A DNA stretch of 64,000 nucleotides from Kingdonia uniflora (taxonomy: Eukaryota; Streptophyta; Magnoliopsida; Ranunculales; Circaeasteraceae): assembly GCA_014058105.1 (NCBI GenBank), contig JACGCM010002776.1:1-64000 (forward strand). The letters run 5' to 3'. The translations under genes were made by a program, and so were the position numbers. Shown here one piece after another: positions 30,980-42,430 of this stretch (its first letter is position 1; every line of letters begins with the position of its first letter). The notes beneath the pieces were generated by a model that worked only from the letters and a program-made list of their open reading frames with translations, did no database searches and had not been told where the DNA came from.

Positions 30980-31500
30980 CCGATTTTCTTGTGGAAAATC
31001 TAGATTGGGAGAAGCATAACCCTGACTTCACAGAAGAGATAAATGATGATCTACCTTCGAAGCCATTAGACAAGTGAGCTGAATGAATTACAAGGAAAGG
31101 ATAGAGACTTCCTACAGATAGCACAATAATACCTGTAGGGTCGAGGATTAAAATTGTACTGATTACTCCATAAAATGATAGAATGGAGAAATTAATCCGC
31201 TTAGATTTTGAAACTTCAAGCAATGTTACAAAATACAAAGCTATAATTTATGGGCTCGATTTAGCGCTCGAGCTCGGCGCTCCCGAGCTATCAGTCTATA
31301 CATATTCTTTACTAATTGTCTACCATTACTCCAAATAGTACAAGAAAAATGGAAATAAGACAGAATATGCAACCCTCGTTGCCGATAGGATGAGAAGATT
31401 TGCGAAAGCAACTCTCGACTATTTACCACGAGGTAAAAATAGATATGTCAATTCCATGGCTTACTTAGCTGGGGTCTTGGGTACAGAAGCACAACAACTA
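30980..31500 (+). pseudogene. Second RNase H of A2 (inactive)
   Basis: The motif reads LPTDSTIIPVGSRIKIVLIT (31105-31165), then KLIRLDFETSSNVTKYKAI, GLDLALELGAPELSVYTYS. Compared with C1 the expected Glu is Lys and the Asp of the YVDS motif is Tyr, so two of the acidic residues are lost. A tail follows to 31500, with NSMAYLAGVLG (31450). Confidence 0.7.
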
Positions 31501-31659
31501 CAGATCGAAGTGATGTCCACCCCCAATATAAATCTCCACTTTATATGCACGGTCAACACTAGGGGTAGTGAGGAGGATGACAACGATTGGGGGAAGCCTT
31601 TTATCGCCTACCTCGGCCTAAAAAACGAATGTGACAGGCCCCTTCTAGCAAATCTAAAA

Positions 31660-32860
31660 GAACTCTGATAGTTGATCAAAAACTCAAAGCATTATACAAT
31701 TTAGAATGGCCGTTTATATCGCAGATCAGTAATAGGGCCTTATCTTAAGTGCCACTTCAAGGAAAAAGCCGATGGAATGCTCAAAGAATTATATGAAGAA
31801 ACTTGTGGCTCCTATGCCCAAGTCAGCCACTTACACACAAAGAAATTGCACAAGGAGTATTCTGGCCAGGAATGCGTAAGCAAGCATAAAAGTACTCATG
31901 AAGATGCCACGAAGATGTGATACATGTCAATGACATGGGCACATGATACGAGTTCATGCACTCGAACTCCATGTAAGCAAGGTATTTTGGCCTTTTAAGC
32001 GGTGGGCGCTCGATCTCGTAGGAAAATTTCCCAATACATCGGGTAACCGAGGTTTCTTACTCGTGGCGACAGATTACTTTACAAAATAGGTGGAAACAAC
32101 TCCTCTTTGTCGACCTAGAGAAGGTCATCTCTTTTATCTAGAAAAATATTATAACACGGTTTGGATACCCTCACCAGATTCGGATTAATAACGAGCCGTA
32201 GTTCGTTGGAAAAAAGGTTATGGCTTTCCTTAACAAATACAATATCATTCATTCCCTATCCAATCCATAATACCCGCAAAGAAATGGACAGGCCGAAATC
32301 ACCAACAAAATAATAGTGGATGGACTCAAGAAATGGCTTCAATCTCAAAAGAAAGAGAATTGGATATGGGAGCTTCTTCATTTCTTATGGGCATACCGTA
32401 CTACACCAAGATAATCAACTGGCTGTTCTCCTTTCCTCCTGGCTTACAGCACCGAAGCCATCATTCCAATAGAATACTACCATCCTGTCAAAGATCACGA
32501 GCTTACAGACGAAGAAAATAGGTTTGAGTTAGCCTACAATATGAACTGGATTGATGTGACCTGAGCTTCAGCTATATCTAATATAGGTTGTTATCATCAT
32601 ATACTAGCCAGCTCATACAACAGGAAAGTTTGAAGCTCTGAGTTCCAAATTGACGATCTCATCCTCAGAGAAATCCCACAGAGAGAGAAAAAAACTTAAA
32701 TGCTAGGAGGTTCACAGAAAATTGGGAAGGTTCTTTCGTCATCATTGGCCGCACTAGTCTTAGATCTTACTACCTTATGATATAGAAAGGCGTTTGAATA
32801 CCAAATCCCTGGAACACAAGGAGATTGAAGCGATATTATCTCTAAATCCCTAGTTCTTCT
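31660..32860 (+). pseudogene. Integrase of A2 (inactive)
   Basis: The first catalytic Asp is in VATDYFTK (GAT at 32072-32074), after which the expected Trp is a stop (32087-32089). The second is replaced: IRINNE in place of IRxDNG, with AAT at 32087+100 (32187-32189) and GAG at 32193-32195. The Glu remains in GQAEITNKI (32295-32297). The C-terminal tail reads ENWEGSFVIIGRTS (32726), YYLMI and NPWNTRRLKRYYL up to 32845. Many stops and shifts. Confidence 0.82.
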
Positions 32861-32999
32861 TACATATTACTCTATTCTCATTCTTTACATTCTAAAAATG
32901 ATATTTAATTTCCAAAAGTGTACATTATTTTTAACTAAATGAAAATTTTTAAGTTTTTCCCATATTACTCTTTACATACATGTAGAATATACTAAATCT

Positions 33000-33240
33000 C
33001 AAAGATTATTGCAAAGGTATACTAGCTTTCAATTGGCCCATCTATATAAAGATTAAAGCAAAGGTAGTAGTAGTTGTCAATCACACATCTATACATATAT
33101 CAATGATTAAAACAATGGTAATACTAGCTTTCAATCAATGATCTCTACTATCTCGAAGACACAAGATAAATTAAAGGTAAAACTAGCTTTTATCTCTCTA
33201 CATGTCTACAACTACATAATACACAAGTCACTTTTTCAGG
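33000..33240. repeat. Degenerate tandem repeat of A2 (unit about 55-62 bp)
   Basis: ACTAGCTTTCAAT, followed by CATCTCTATAT or similar and then AAAGGTAATAC, recurs at about 33027, 33060 (weak), 33126 and 33186. It holds the same position as the clean arrays of the other elements. Confidence 0.5.
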
Positions 33241-33299
33241 TTTTGGTTTTAAGAGGTTACCTGCGCTATTCCCCTACAAAGGAGGTCATGCAACCATAA

Positions 33300-34825
33300 A
33301 CTCTGGAGCTCTAGCAGTTATAATATTCCTTCCTTACTCAACTAGTTCTGGAGGTTGGGAGCCTAGCTCGATTTCCATGGCATTCATATAATTTTCTCGC
33401 TCTATATCAGTATTATAGATACAACCTCTAGTACCACATAGTCATGTAAGGTATCTTTTCGAGCTCAAGCCTCTTTACTTCTTCTACAAAATAGGCGATG
33501 ACTGCCATTATTTTCCTCGAGTGCACCTCATCCAAGGATATCCTATTTCAGTCTGGCATGGGCAACTTAGCAAATTGTACTTTTAGAAACTTATAATGAT
33601 TATCCAACTTTGGGTAATGGGAGTTTGCCTGCCCAAAGCGTTCCTCTAACCGCGATATCACCTCAGCTAACTTTGCTATCAACTCCGTCGTCTCTCTTTG
33701 CTCAGTACAATTTTTCATTCTTAGCTCCTCCACTTCACCATGAAGTGCCACCAATTCTAATTCATTTATATCACCTCCCCCAGCATGAACTTTATTCAAC
33801 AACTCATCCTTTCTCTTTATAACAACTTGTAACTCTTGTTCTTTATGGAGAGCGACCTCTAACTTATAATCACTCTCTCTAGTTTATTCGCCCGCTTTCC
33901 TTATGGAAGCTTGAACAAAAACAAGTTCTGCATCCAACTCTTTAATTCGAACTGATGGGTTAACCGTGTCACCCTTGGTAGTCGAGACTTTAACATCATT
34001 ATTTTTCTTCTTTGACAGCTCTCCAGCCTCTGCCTTTTTGCCACGTGAACTGGCTAAGTCTGCCTTTAACCTCGCAACTCGTTCATTCAGTTCGTCGCAC
34101 CGGTTTTGGGTAACCCAAAGGTCAAAATCTTTACCTTGCATGGACTCACTCAACTGCTCAACCATACTTTTAGAACTTGCCAAATTAGCTCGCGCCTTCA
34201 CAAGTTTGTTTTCTTTCCTGGCCACTTGACCCTTCAAAATGGTCATATTATATCACCGTTCTTTATTTGTTGCCTCTAATGATCTGATACGGTATTGAGC
34301 GGCAACTGCTTCTCTACCTTTCACCATCAACAAGTCTATCCTACTATAAAGCTTCGCCACTTTGTTCTGCGTAGTCACAAGCTCCCCATAGCATCTTTAC
34401 TATTAATATGTTGGGTCAGCTCATTCACAGTTTTCTTCGCCACAGCAAGCTGGAACTCAACTCTGACATACTGATCCTCCCTCTCTTCATATGCGTCCTA
34501 ATCCTATCAAATTAAGCTGCAAACTCATGATTGTAGTGAAGCATTTATTGTTTACTCGAGCGAACAGTTTCTAACTCGACCAACATAAACAAGTTTGAAT
34601 CAATAATACTTCACAGATACAATCAATAAACTATAGTTAGCTTTAGACAATTCTAACAAATTTCAGTTTCCCATAAGCCAACAAAATGGGATTGTATTTT
34701 GCCCTCAAGTTATAAAGTTATCTCACATTAAAGGCAATAACATCTACATCACATCCTATTTCAAGGTACACATTTTCTATGCTCTCATTTTCAAACACTC
34801 CGAAATAGTATAATTATACTTGAAT
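33300..34825 (-). pseudogene. aORF of A2: coiled-coil tail, part left of B2
   Basis: Minus-strand blocks 34246-33884 and 33802-33548 are typical coiled coils (VEQLSESMQGKDFDLWVTQN, NELELVALHGEVEELRMKN). The second also has a GGGD loop (residues 7-10). Frame breaks separate them. The gene's earlier exons lie at 47887-50210 after removal of B2. Several pieces of an extended Gln/Glu/Lys rod continue up to 34820. The end of the protein is near 33548 or a little lower. Role unknown. Confidence 0.6.
34821..34825. other. Target-site duplication of B2, left copy (TGAAT)
   Basis: Identical to 47882-47886, directly outside the right LTR end. Confidence 0.92.
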
Positions 34826-35534
34826 TGTAGGGGCCTAACTTTGCAAGGAGGGGAAGTTGGCTCTTACACCTCGAGATTTATCTTCTATCAAAGGGTTCAA
34901 GTATATAATCAATAATATGAGTAGACTACTAACAATATACTTGCGTGGAGGCCTAGAATGGGACACTCCACGACCTCTGATGAGGATTTTTAAAAGAATT
35001 GATATAACTATTGAGTATTCAAAGTTTTGAGTACAGGGTGATCGAAGGTAAACTTCAAGGGATCAGGGGAGAGATTTCGTAACCCCTCCTTGGTTCCCCT
35101 TCCCTCCTATTTATAAAACATAGGAAGGGCTGAGTCACCATGGGAGGTCAAATTATAAGTATACCCTCTGGGTATCAGGCGGGTATCCCGGAGTTGGTGC
35201 TAATGCCGTAAATGTCAAGTCAGGCGTTGTGCTCTAATACAGTAGCCGTTGTTGGTTCTGTCACTATAGTTGTCATGGCCAACAACGCCGCCGTTCTTGT
35301 CTGGTGAACTGGTTATCTGATACGTACGACTATGGTCAAAGTATTTCTGATATTGATGTGGATTTTGTGTGCTGACGGATCTGCCTTTATCTTCGAGGCT
35401 CGTTCCTAGTCGAAGTTCGTGTAGTCTCGGAAGGCTTGTTTATGGATTAATTAGACTTCCAGGAATTCATGTAGGCTTCGATGTAGCCTTCAAGTGTTCG
35501 ACTAGAGATAGAAGGCTACGAGTAGGCTACTACA
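34826..35534 (-). repeat. 3' LTR of B2
   Basis: 709 bp, TGTAGGGGCC...GGCTACTACA. It has the CTCCTATTTATAAAAC-type TATA region (about 35105) on the plus-strand reading, as do the other B LTRs. Confidence 0.92.
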
Positions 35535-35548
35535 TTCGCCCCCTCCCA
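35535..35548 (-). promoter_or_regulatory. Polypurine tract of B2
   Basis: Minus strand GGGAGGGGGCGAA directly precedes the LTR start. Matches B1. Confidence 0.85.
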
Positions 35549-35711
35549 GCAAGGGTCTCGAAAAGAGGCATAGAAGCATTTACTGAGAAAAACTGTTGGT
35601 TGTTAGAAGTTGAACGGTTGACTGATGCATATTGGTTTCTGAGGAAGGTAATAAAGGAGGGTAATTACGCAGTTATGGTGATTACGGAGTAATAAATGAT
35701 ATTAATGAAGA

Positions 35712-35719
35712 TATAAATA
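35712..35719 (+). promoter_or_regulatory. TATA box, first copy, antisense gene of B2 (predicted)
   Basis: TATAAATA, followed 35 bp later by ACTCTTCATCTTCAC (35746-35760). Same pair as in B1. Confidence 0.6.
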
Positions 35720-35779
35720 TGGTTTGTGAGGTGGTAACATTGTATACTCTTCATCTTCACTCTCCACCCCAGTATTTCA

Positions 35780-36135
35780 TGAAAACATGGACACCACTCC
35801 CAACACACATTATTAGAGAAGGATAGGATTTTCCAGAGGCCGTCGAATAGGATAAAAAATGGCTGAACTGAAACTGAAGCTCTTTGGTAACAAGGAGCTT
35901 GACTGGGATATGTCGGACCTGGTAGAGGTGGAACCAGGGGAGCCGATCAATGGGCACTCTTATGCATACTTGTGGGGGATGATGCAATAAAAGTTTACAG
36001 CTGCTGAAGAACGTTACCTCCTTCTGTCGGGTTTGGCTGAACGTATTGTGCAGGAAGAGGATTAGTTATTGAAGGATGAGCAGGGCTCGGCGGGAAGAGC
36101 TGGTCCGTCTAAAAATGGGGCGAGTTCTTCTTAAG
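35780..36135 (+). pseudogene. aORF of B2: N-terminal block, first copy
   Basis: It starts near ATG 35789 with MDTTPNTHY, then LKLKLFGNKELDWDM (about 35873), followed by SDLVEVEPGEPINGHSYAYLW (about 35912-35974), and a Glu-rich stretch to 36130. Stops occur after TPNTHY, at 35987 and at 36063. The block is a diverged repeat of the block at 36790-37100, offset by about 1 kb. B1 has only one copy. Either copy could serve as first exon. Confidence 0.55.
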
Positions 36136-36139
36136 GTGG

Positions 36140-36690
36140 TGATAGGTTTTGTATGGGGGTATTCGAAGTTTTTCTATTTTATTTTTGTTAAAGTCTGCGC
36201 ATTTTTCTCTTCTGGCCTTCTCTCTTCTTTTTATGAAAAAAAGTAATAATATGAAAAATAAATTTTAATGGAATACAATATTTTACATCTGATAAGTATG
36301 CTAGGCGAATAGACTGTTAGCGCGGTATCGAACATTCACTTTCAAATGAATGGTAAATGGTAAATGGTAAAAACAGTAATCTACGAGGCAAAAAGTACTT
36401 CGAATTGTTATAGTTATCGAAGACTTTGGTTAATATTCGACCTGAAGTGAATAAGTGAATCTGAAATCTTGAAGCTCGATGTTTATATTGAAAAAGTTGT
36501 AGTAGAAGGCATAGAGGGGTCGAGGGTTTGAGACTAGGCATGTGTTGACAGTAAAACCTCGGAAATAGGTGTTGCATGCGCATGCTGATAAAATGGTTGA
36601 GTATGAGAAGTTGAAAAGGTTTGACTGTTGAGATTTTGAGGAAAACTTTTAAGACTGTGATAAATACAGGTTCTGATTAAGGAGGGTTTT
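36140..36690. other. Spacer between duplicated N-terminal blocks of B2
   Basis: No coding motif. It probably corresponds to the leader or first intron region present after each copy. Confidence 0.45.
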
Positions 36691-36708
36691 AATGTACATG
36701 CTTTCAGG

Positions 36709-36717
36709 TATAAGTAG
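36709..36717 (+). promoter_or_regulatory. TATA-like box, second copy, antisense gene of B2
   Basis: TATAAGTAG, followed about 50 bp later by GTCTTCATCTTCACC (36766-36780). It is offset by 997 bp from the first copy. Confidence 0.5.
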
Positions 36718-36789
36718 GGTGTTTTGAGGGAACTTTAGATGTCTACACTTTTTCTGAGTAATCATGTCTTCATCTTCACCCTAAAGTAG

Positions 36790-37102
36790 CGGAGGCACTC
36801 CTAACACCAGGTACCATAAATAAATGATGGGGAGGGACCTTCGTATATAGGAGAAGACCCTCGGGCTGAAGCAGAGGTTTTTTGGTGATCGAGGCCTGGA
36901 TTAGGTTATGCCAGATTTATTTGAACTAGAGCCAGGGGAACCCATTAGTGGGATGCCCTATGCATACTGGTGGAGGGTACTACAAAGGATGGGCTCGTTC
37001 CCCAGCGACCGATTCGCTCTCCCGGAGTCGATAGCTGAGGAGGTGGTGGACAAGGAAGATATTGAGGTTAGGTTCTTGAAGCAGTATCCTGTCTGTAATT
37101 AG
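36790..37102 (+). pseudogene. aORF of B2: N-terminal block, second copy
   Basis: It reads GGTPNTRYHK (about 36792), LGLKQRFFGDRGLD (about 36865-36900), then from 36908 an open frame MPDLFELEPGEPISGMPYAY, WWRVLQRMG and a Glu/Asp-rich stretch up to TAG at 37102. FGDRxLD and ELEPGEPI are shared with the first copy and with B1. The open part is 64 codons. The end of the exon toward the next acceptor (38248) is not clear. Function unknown. Confidence 0.55.
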
Positions 37103-37109
37103 GGGCTTC

Positions 37110-38248
37110 TTCAAGGCGGTAAAAGTATTGGTATAGGATGGTAGGTAGGAATGTTTGTAATTTTTTTTGCTAATGTTGATTGTTTTCTTCTGTGTTTCAG
37201 TGTAAGGGTGTATACCCGAATGAAATTGAGAATCTATGAGGTAACTCTCGAAGTGAGATACTAAATTGTCTGTATATAAGTAGGAAAAATATAATACTCG
37301 ATTGTAATTTAGGTCCGAAAACAGCTTGTCGAAGGCTGAACATAAAATAAATTGAATGACTAGTACATTTTGAAATTGAATATTAGGTTATCTATGGACA
37401 AATATTCAAGACATGATGTATATGATTATTCGCAGATGAGAAGAAGGGTCTTCGAGGGTAGGTGGGCTTCGACTATCATAACTGACAGTCCAAACAGCTG
37501 ACATGTCAGAAACTATACGGAGCCTAGGGCAGAGTACCCTGCAGGCATCATGATATTTCCTGGGATTACAGAAAAGGTTGATTTGATGAAAGAATTTAAT
37601 TTGACAACTTTGAGTAGATCAACTTGGTTTATATATAAAATTGTGTAAATATGAGTGTGAAATGCGCACGTAGGGATAATGAAGGGTAAAGTCGACAAAA
37701 CACATCTCAGCCAAAAAGTAGAGGTAGTGGGGTAGTGGTAATGATAATGGTTTTGGAAATCAATGTCGTATTTTGTTATTATGAGGAGTTATATATAATG
37801 GTAAGAGTAAGGTTATTGTTCCCTGTTACCTACTTATAGAAAAAAAAAACCAAAAAGATAGAGGAGGAGAACATGCGCCAATTTTCCATAAAGCTTGGTC
37901 ATTGTTGTGGGATCATCTGATTTTCCGTGGGGAAAGAAGAATATTCTACTCAAGAAAGTAAATCATCTTATTTCTCTATTGCTACTTCCTCTTCTGTTTT
38001 AGTATGTGGAGTACATATTAGGGTAGAGGCTGCTAGGGTTTATAGTTGTGATAATATAACTAAGGACAAGGGGAAACCATGTATCTGTGGGTCAAGCCTT
38101 TTGGGGTTCTGAAGGTATTGACGATGTGATAAGGATTAGAGTCGAGGATTCGACTATGATAGTGTGGGTTGGAGAAGGTAGGTAAAAATAAGTTATTGAC
38201 ACGCAATAGTTAAATATATCGATCTGATTGTGCGCCCTTCTTCTTTAG
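37110..38248 (+). other. B2 region without clear exon, ends in acceptor
   Basis: About 1.1 kb without coding signal in any frame that has a counterpart in B1. It ends in a polypyrimidine acceptor CTTCTTCTTTAG (38237-38248) just before the MRTR exon, as in B1. Likely intron. Confidence 0.45.
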
Positions 38249-39084
38249 GGTAAGATGCGTACCCGTTAATCTTCGAGGCTGAGGCTAATAGACGAGGAGA
38301 TCGAAGAAAATGAACCGAGTGTGTCAGGTTGTGCTCCTGTGGATGAGAGCAGCGACTTGGAGGACTTAGAAATAGCAATTGATTCCCCATTAACCGTCAT
38401 GGTACCTGAAATGGCGGCTTCGAGTAACTATGGAGAGGGATGGGGAGATAGAGGGAGGATAGAGAAGAAGATCCTAAGGTAGTGTCAAGCCTTCAGGGGA
38501 TGAAAGGGAAGAGGGGGAGCAAAGTGGTGATAGTAAAAGTTTGACTGATTCGGGGGAAGCTGCGGGGCTGGTCTCAGCTAAAGAGAAGCTGAGATTGGAT
38601 CGATTTACGGCTAAACTGGAGTTTTCAAAGGTAAGGGTGGTATTGTATGCATTAAGATCTAGATATACTTTCAAGTCTCGACCTTGAGAGGGTTTCATGT
38701 CATTTTGGGGGCAGATTCAACTAGGGATGCAACTACCCCTTCGAAGGTTAATGAAGGAGGTAATGAACTTCTGGGAGTTGGCCCTATGTCAGATGAATGA
38801 GAATTTTTATGAAATGATAAGGGTGGTCGAGGGTATGAATGTAGAGCTGTGAAGTAAAGGGAGGGGCTTGATCGAGTGGTACGATATTGTATCGTTCCAT
38901 TCGAGAAAAGCAAACCAAAAGGTGGGAACGTACCATATCCAATGCCACACAGATAAGCCCTGGTTATTTGATTTGTGTTCGACGGGTTGAGGGTGGGATA
39001 AGAACCGGGTAGTTGTGCGGGGTAATTTTGAAAATACCGAAGGGGATGACCCTTATCAGTTACAATATAGGCTTTATAATCCAG
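38249..39084 (+). pseudogene. aORF of B2: acidic start and conserved core exon
   Basis: ATG at 38255 gives MRTR, then a stop where B1 has Arg (38267), then LRLIDEEIEENEPSVSG and an acidic Ser/Glu-rich stretch. After a shift, QIQLGMQLPLRRLMKEVMNF (about 38710), QMNENFYEMIRVVEGMNVEL (about 38797-38855) and the core HTDKPWLFDLCSTG (about 38948-38990), then RVVVRGNFENTEGDD (39007). Exon ends with YRLYNP before the donor. Colinear with B1. Confidence 0.7.
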
Positions 39085-39158
39085 GTAAATTGATGGTCGA
39101 AGATTTCTTTGACATATTGATCGAATAGACGGATAACTATATTTTGTTTGTTCTGCAG
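39085..39158 (+). other. Intron 1 of the B2 antisense gene (predicted)
   Basis: 74 bp, donor GTAAAT after CCAG, acceptor TTTGTTCTGCAG. Matches the 76-bp intron of B1 in place and type. Confidence 0.75.
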
Positions 39159-39720
39159 CACCAAGTAACTGAGCCCTGACAAACCAGAGAAATTATATTG
39201 ATGAACTGATCAACGCGGATGAGGAGTGGGTAAACCGTATTTTTACGAAACTAGGTATTAAGAGGAAGAGGCAGAAGAGGACAGATTCCCTGCTTCAAAA
39301 CATACCCATTACGCCGAAGCCATCAAAGAAGAAGAGGGGCAAAGGTTCATCGAGAGGGGTCAAAAGAATGGAGAAGGTGAAGTTGGCGAGGAAGGTAAGT
39401 TATGTTCCTAAGGGACAGCAGGTGCAGATGCAGGCAGCGCCAGTGGCCAAAGTTATTAATGACTCATAGAAGCAGACATCGACGCAGGTTGACAAAGGGA
39501 AGGGCAAGGTCTTTCCTGAATCTCCGAGGGTACAACAGCCGAAGGGAACTTAGCGTAAAAGGCGTAGAGCATTGGGGGAGAATGATGCAGAGGATGTGAA
39601 TGAAGAACTAACAACGTCCAAACTGGAGGAGCATGCTCGAGCAAAGGCTACTCCGATGGCGACACTCTGTGGCACTGAATCAGACGAAGCTGGGAGGCGA
39701 TGAAGAAGACTATGCATCAG
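39159..39720 (+). pseudogene. aORF of B2: basic exon with NLS-like motif
   Basis: It codes YIDELINADEEWVNRIF, then TKLGIKRKRQKRTDSLLQ and PSKKKRGKG (39200-39345), the basic motif shared with B1. More basic residues follow (VKRMEKVKLARK). The frame is broken near 39420 and 39560. It ends at the donor after GATGAAGAAGACTATGCATCAG. Confidence 0.68.
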
Positions 39721-39801
39721 GTAACTATTTTTTGAAATTCTAAAAAATTTCTTAAGTGCACCATTCTTCAAGAAACATTGATAGCTCGAATATTCTAGCA
39801 G
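39721..39801 (+). other. Intron 2 of the B2 antisense gene (predicted)
   Basis: 81 bp, donor GTAACT after CATCAG, acceptor ATTCTAGCAG. Same location as in B1 and C1. Confidence 0.72.
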
Positions 39802-40344
39802 ACAGATGCTTGGGCGCATAAGGTAGCAATAAAGCAGTTAAAGCAGGCAGTTGACAATCTGGAGCTTACTCGAGGGACCGAAGCATCGCTGGTTTCTGAA
39901 ATTAAAGTTTTGAAGCGAGATTAGGGGATTATCAGAGATGAATATGAGCGGAGACTCGAAGCTCAGCGTTACAATCACATGCAGGTACTGGGGTCGAAGC
40001 TGGCTGAGAAGGATAGGGTTATTACAAAACAGATGGATACATTCCAAGGGTAGTTCAATGATGAATATGAAGTTACTGTCAGGCTGAAGGCGTTCATAGA
40101 GGATTTGGGGTATGATCCTGAAACTTTGTAATTCTTTCCCATCACCAATGATTCTGTTGTTGAAGATGTCGTTTAGACGGAGGGGGTAGAGGTAGATGTT
40201 GCGGGTATGGGTGCAGAAGGTGGCGTAGGTGCTCTTGCAGTTGAAGGGGTTATGACAACTAGGTCAAACCCTTCTGCTGACGGTACTAAAAGTGTTGGTG
40301 TTGAAAAGTCGGACAGGGGAGATGATGTGGCTACTCTGCCATGA
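39802..40344 (+). pseudogene. aORF of B2: coiled-coil tail and C-terminus
   Basis: Starts TDAWAHKVAIKQLKQAVDNL (39802), then a coiled coil with SLVSEIKVLKRD (a stop after it at 39922) and HMQVLGSKLAEKDRVITKQ (39977). It then reads FIEDLGYDPETL (40095), a stop, TEGVEVDVAG and Gly/Val/Ala-rich sequence, ending with TGA at 40342. The YDPET and TEGxEVD motifs match B1 (11443-11540). Confidence 0.7.
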
Positions 40345-40685
40345 GGTATTGCATTAGGGTGTTGAACTATTTTTTTTGATCTTTTTGTTGTGTCGTAATA
40401 TTTTGAGTGACGGCATTTGAACAATGATTAACTTGTTGTGGACTTGAGATATGAACTTGTGGTTGCTTTGAATTGTTGATGTAGGCGGTACTGAATTGAT
40501 TTGTGTTGAACTTGATTTGTACTGAATTGTTGTACTAGATTCTTGATGTATGTTCTGAACTTGATTCTCATATATATGTTGTACTGAAATGTCTTGCATG
40601 TAGTAGAGTTGTTGATATTCTTGTATAGTTATATCTGCATATGTTGTAAGTATAGAATGTTTGTAGAATTACCGAACCTTGAAGA
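40345..40685. other. B2 spacer, no gene seen
   Basis: AT- and TG-rich sequence between the antisense gene end and the tandem repeats, with runs of GTTGTACTGAA-like words. Confidence 0.5.
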
Positions 40686-40689
40686 GCTT

Positions 40690-41335
40690 CGATATGGTTC
40701 CCCGAGTATCAGTCGAGAGGTGGACGTGACACTTGGGTGAGACCAAGGAATTTATTGGACTTGGAAGGCCTGGGCCTGGTCGCAGTAGAACGTGGTCGCC
40801 CCTAATGCATTCTCGAGGGTTTGGTCTCTCGACCATTCGTACCCCTCGAGTTTACTCGAATTTTGGAGACTTGAAAAATTCCAAGGTCGCCCCCAAGTAT
40901 CAGTCGGGTCGAAGGGCTGACATGTTACTTAGGGCAAACTAAGAAATTTACTGGACTTCGAAGGCCTGAGCCTGATCGAAGTAGAATGTGATCTCCCCCA
41001 ATGCCTTCTCGAGGGTCCGGTCTCTCGACAATTCGTGCCCCTCGAGTTTGATCGAATTTTGGAGACATGAAAAATTCTAAGGTTGCCCCAAAGTATCAGT
41101 CAGGTCAAAGGGTTGACATGATACTTAGGGTACTTTAAAGGCCTGAGCCTGATCGAAGTAGAACATGGTCGCCCCTAATACATTCTCGAGGGTCCGGTCT
41201 CTCGACCATTCGTGCCCCTCGAGTTTGCTCGAATTTTGGAGACTTGAAAATTATCAAGGTCGCTCCCAAGTATCAGTCGGGTCGAAGGGTTGACATGATA
41301 CTTTGGGTAAACCAAGAAATTTACTAGGGAACAGG
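40690..41335. repeat. Tandem repeat of B2, about 196-bp unit, three copies
   Basis: The anchor GAAGGCCTG or a variant occurs at 40764, 40960 and 41137. The second unit lacks about 19 bp, so the third follows after 177 bp. Each unit contains TCGCCCCTAATGCATTCTCG or similar and CAAGTATCAGTCGGGTCGAA. It shares TGACATGATACTT and AGTCGGGTCGAAGG with the B1 array but has a different middle. Confidence 0.9.
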
Positions 41336-41344
41336 AGACGAAGT

Positions 41345-42430
41345 TCAGAGAAAAAAGATGTTCATTGATTATAATATATTTTCATAAGTGAAACAAGGTG
41401 AAGGCCGTGGCCTGTTATATGATACTGACTGCATTGTATTCCTTGGATTTGGCAGAGGCTCTTCATCTTCTATCATCAGGTAATATGAACCCTTGTCGAT
41501 TTTATCGTAAACGACATAAGGTCCTTCCCAGGATTCGGCTAGCTTGTCGGCATTTTGAGGCTTTGAAGACTATGTGACATGTCGAAGTATAGGATCTCTA
41601 ATGTTAAAAATTTGTCGTAGAACTCTCTTGTTATATGATTTCCGGAGTGATAGATGGTAATGGCTGAGGTTGGCGATGGCCCGGTCTCTTGTATCGTCGA
41701 TCCATAACATATTGCTCCCGAGTTAGAACTTATTATCTTCGTCAGGAATGCTAGGGTCGCGTGCCGATACATTGAATTGGGTAGGTAGCACTGCCTCAGT
41801 ACCATAGGCTAGAAGAAAAAAGGTGCATTCCATTGCTTTTCTTGGTGTTGTTCGATAGGCCCAGAGGATGTGCAATAATTCTTGAACCCGTCATCCTATC
41901 TTTACATCGACACACTTTTTGAGACCGTCGATAATGGTTTTATTGATTGCTTCGACCTGACCATTCCCATGGGGGTAGCAAGGTGTTGAGGGGGAGAGGA
42001 TGATGTTGTACTTCTTAAGGAAATTTCTGACTTTGTTCCCGACGAATTGTGGGTCGTTGTCGCATCGAATCATATGAGGGCATCAGAAGCGTATAATAAT
42101 GTTCTCCCATAGGAATTTGATGAATTCTTCTTCTCAGGTTTGACACAAAGGTACGGCTTTGACCCATTTGATAAAATAATCTATTGCAACAAGGATGTTC
42201 TCTCGGCTACCCGAAGCTTTGGGAAAAGGTCCCAAAAGATCAATGACCCATCTTTTTAATGGCCAAGATACTTGGCTAAAATAGAGGTCTTGTGAGGAGC
42301 TACGGATGTCGTGGGCATGGCACTGGCATTTTTCACAGTGTTTGGCATACTCTTCGGCTTGCTTCTTCATATTGGGCCAGAATAAACCTTGGGAGACGGC
42401 TCGGAGGGCTATAGATCGACCAGCGGTATG
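41345..42430 (-). pseudogene. Integrase of B2
   Basis: Zinc-binding part ends HCEKCQCHAHD (42340). Catalytic residues: D in VAIDYFIKW (42181-42179), D in MIRCDNDPQ (42061-42059), E in NGQVEAINKT (41953-41951), 35 residues between the last two. The triad is intact. Frame breaks near 42130, 42070 and 41890. A C-terminal tail is readable to about 41400. Confidence 0.87.
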
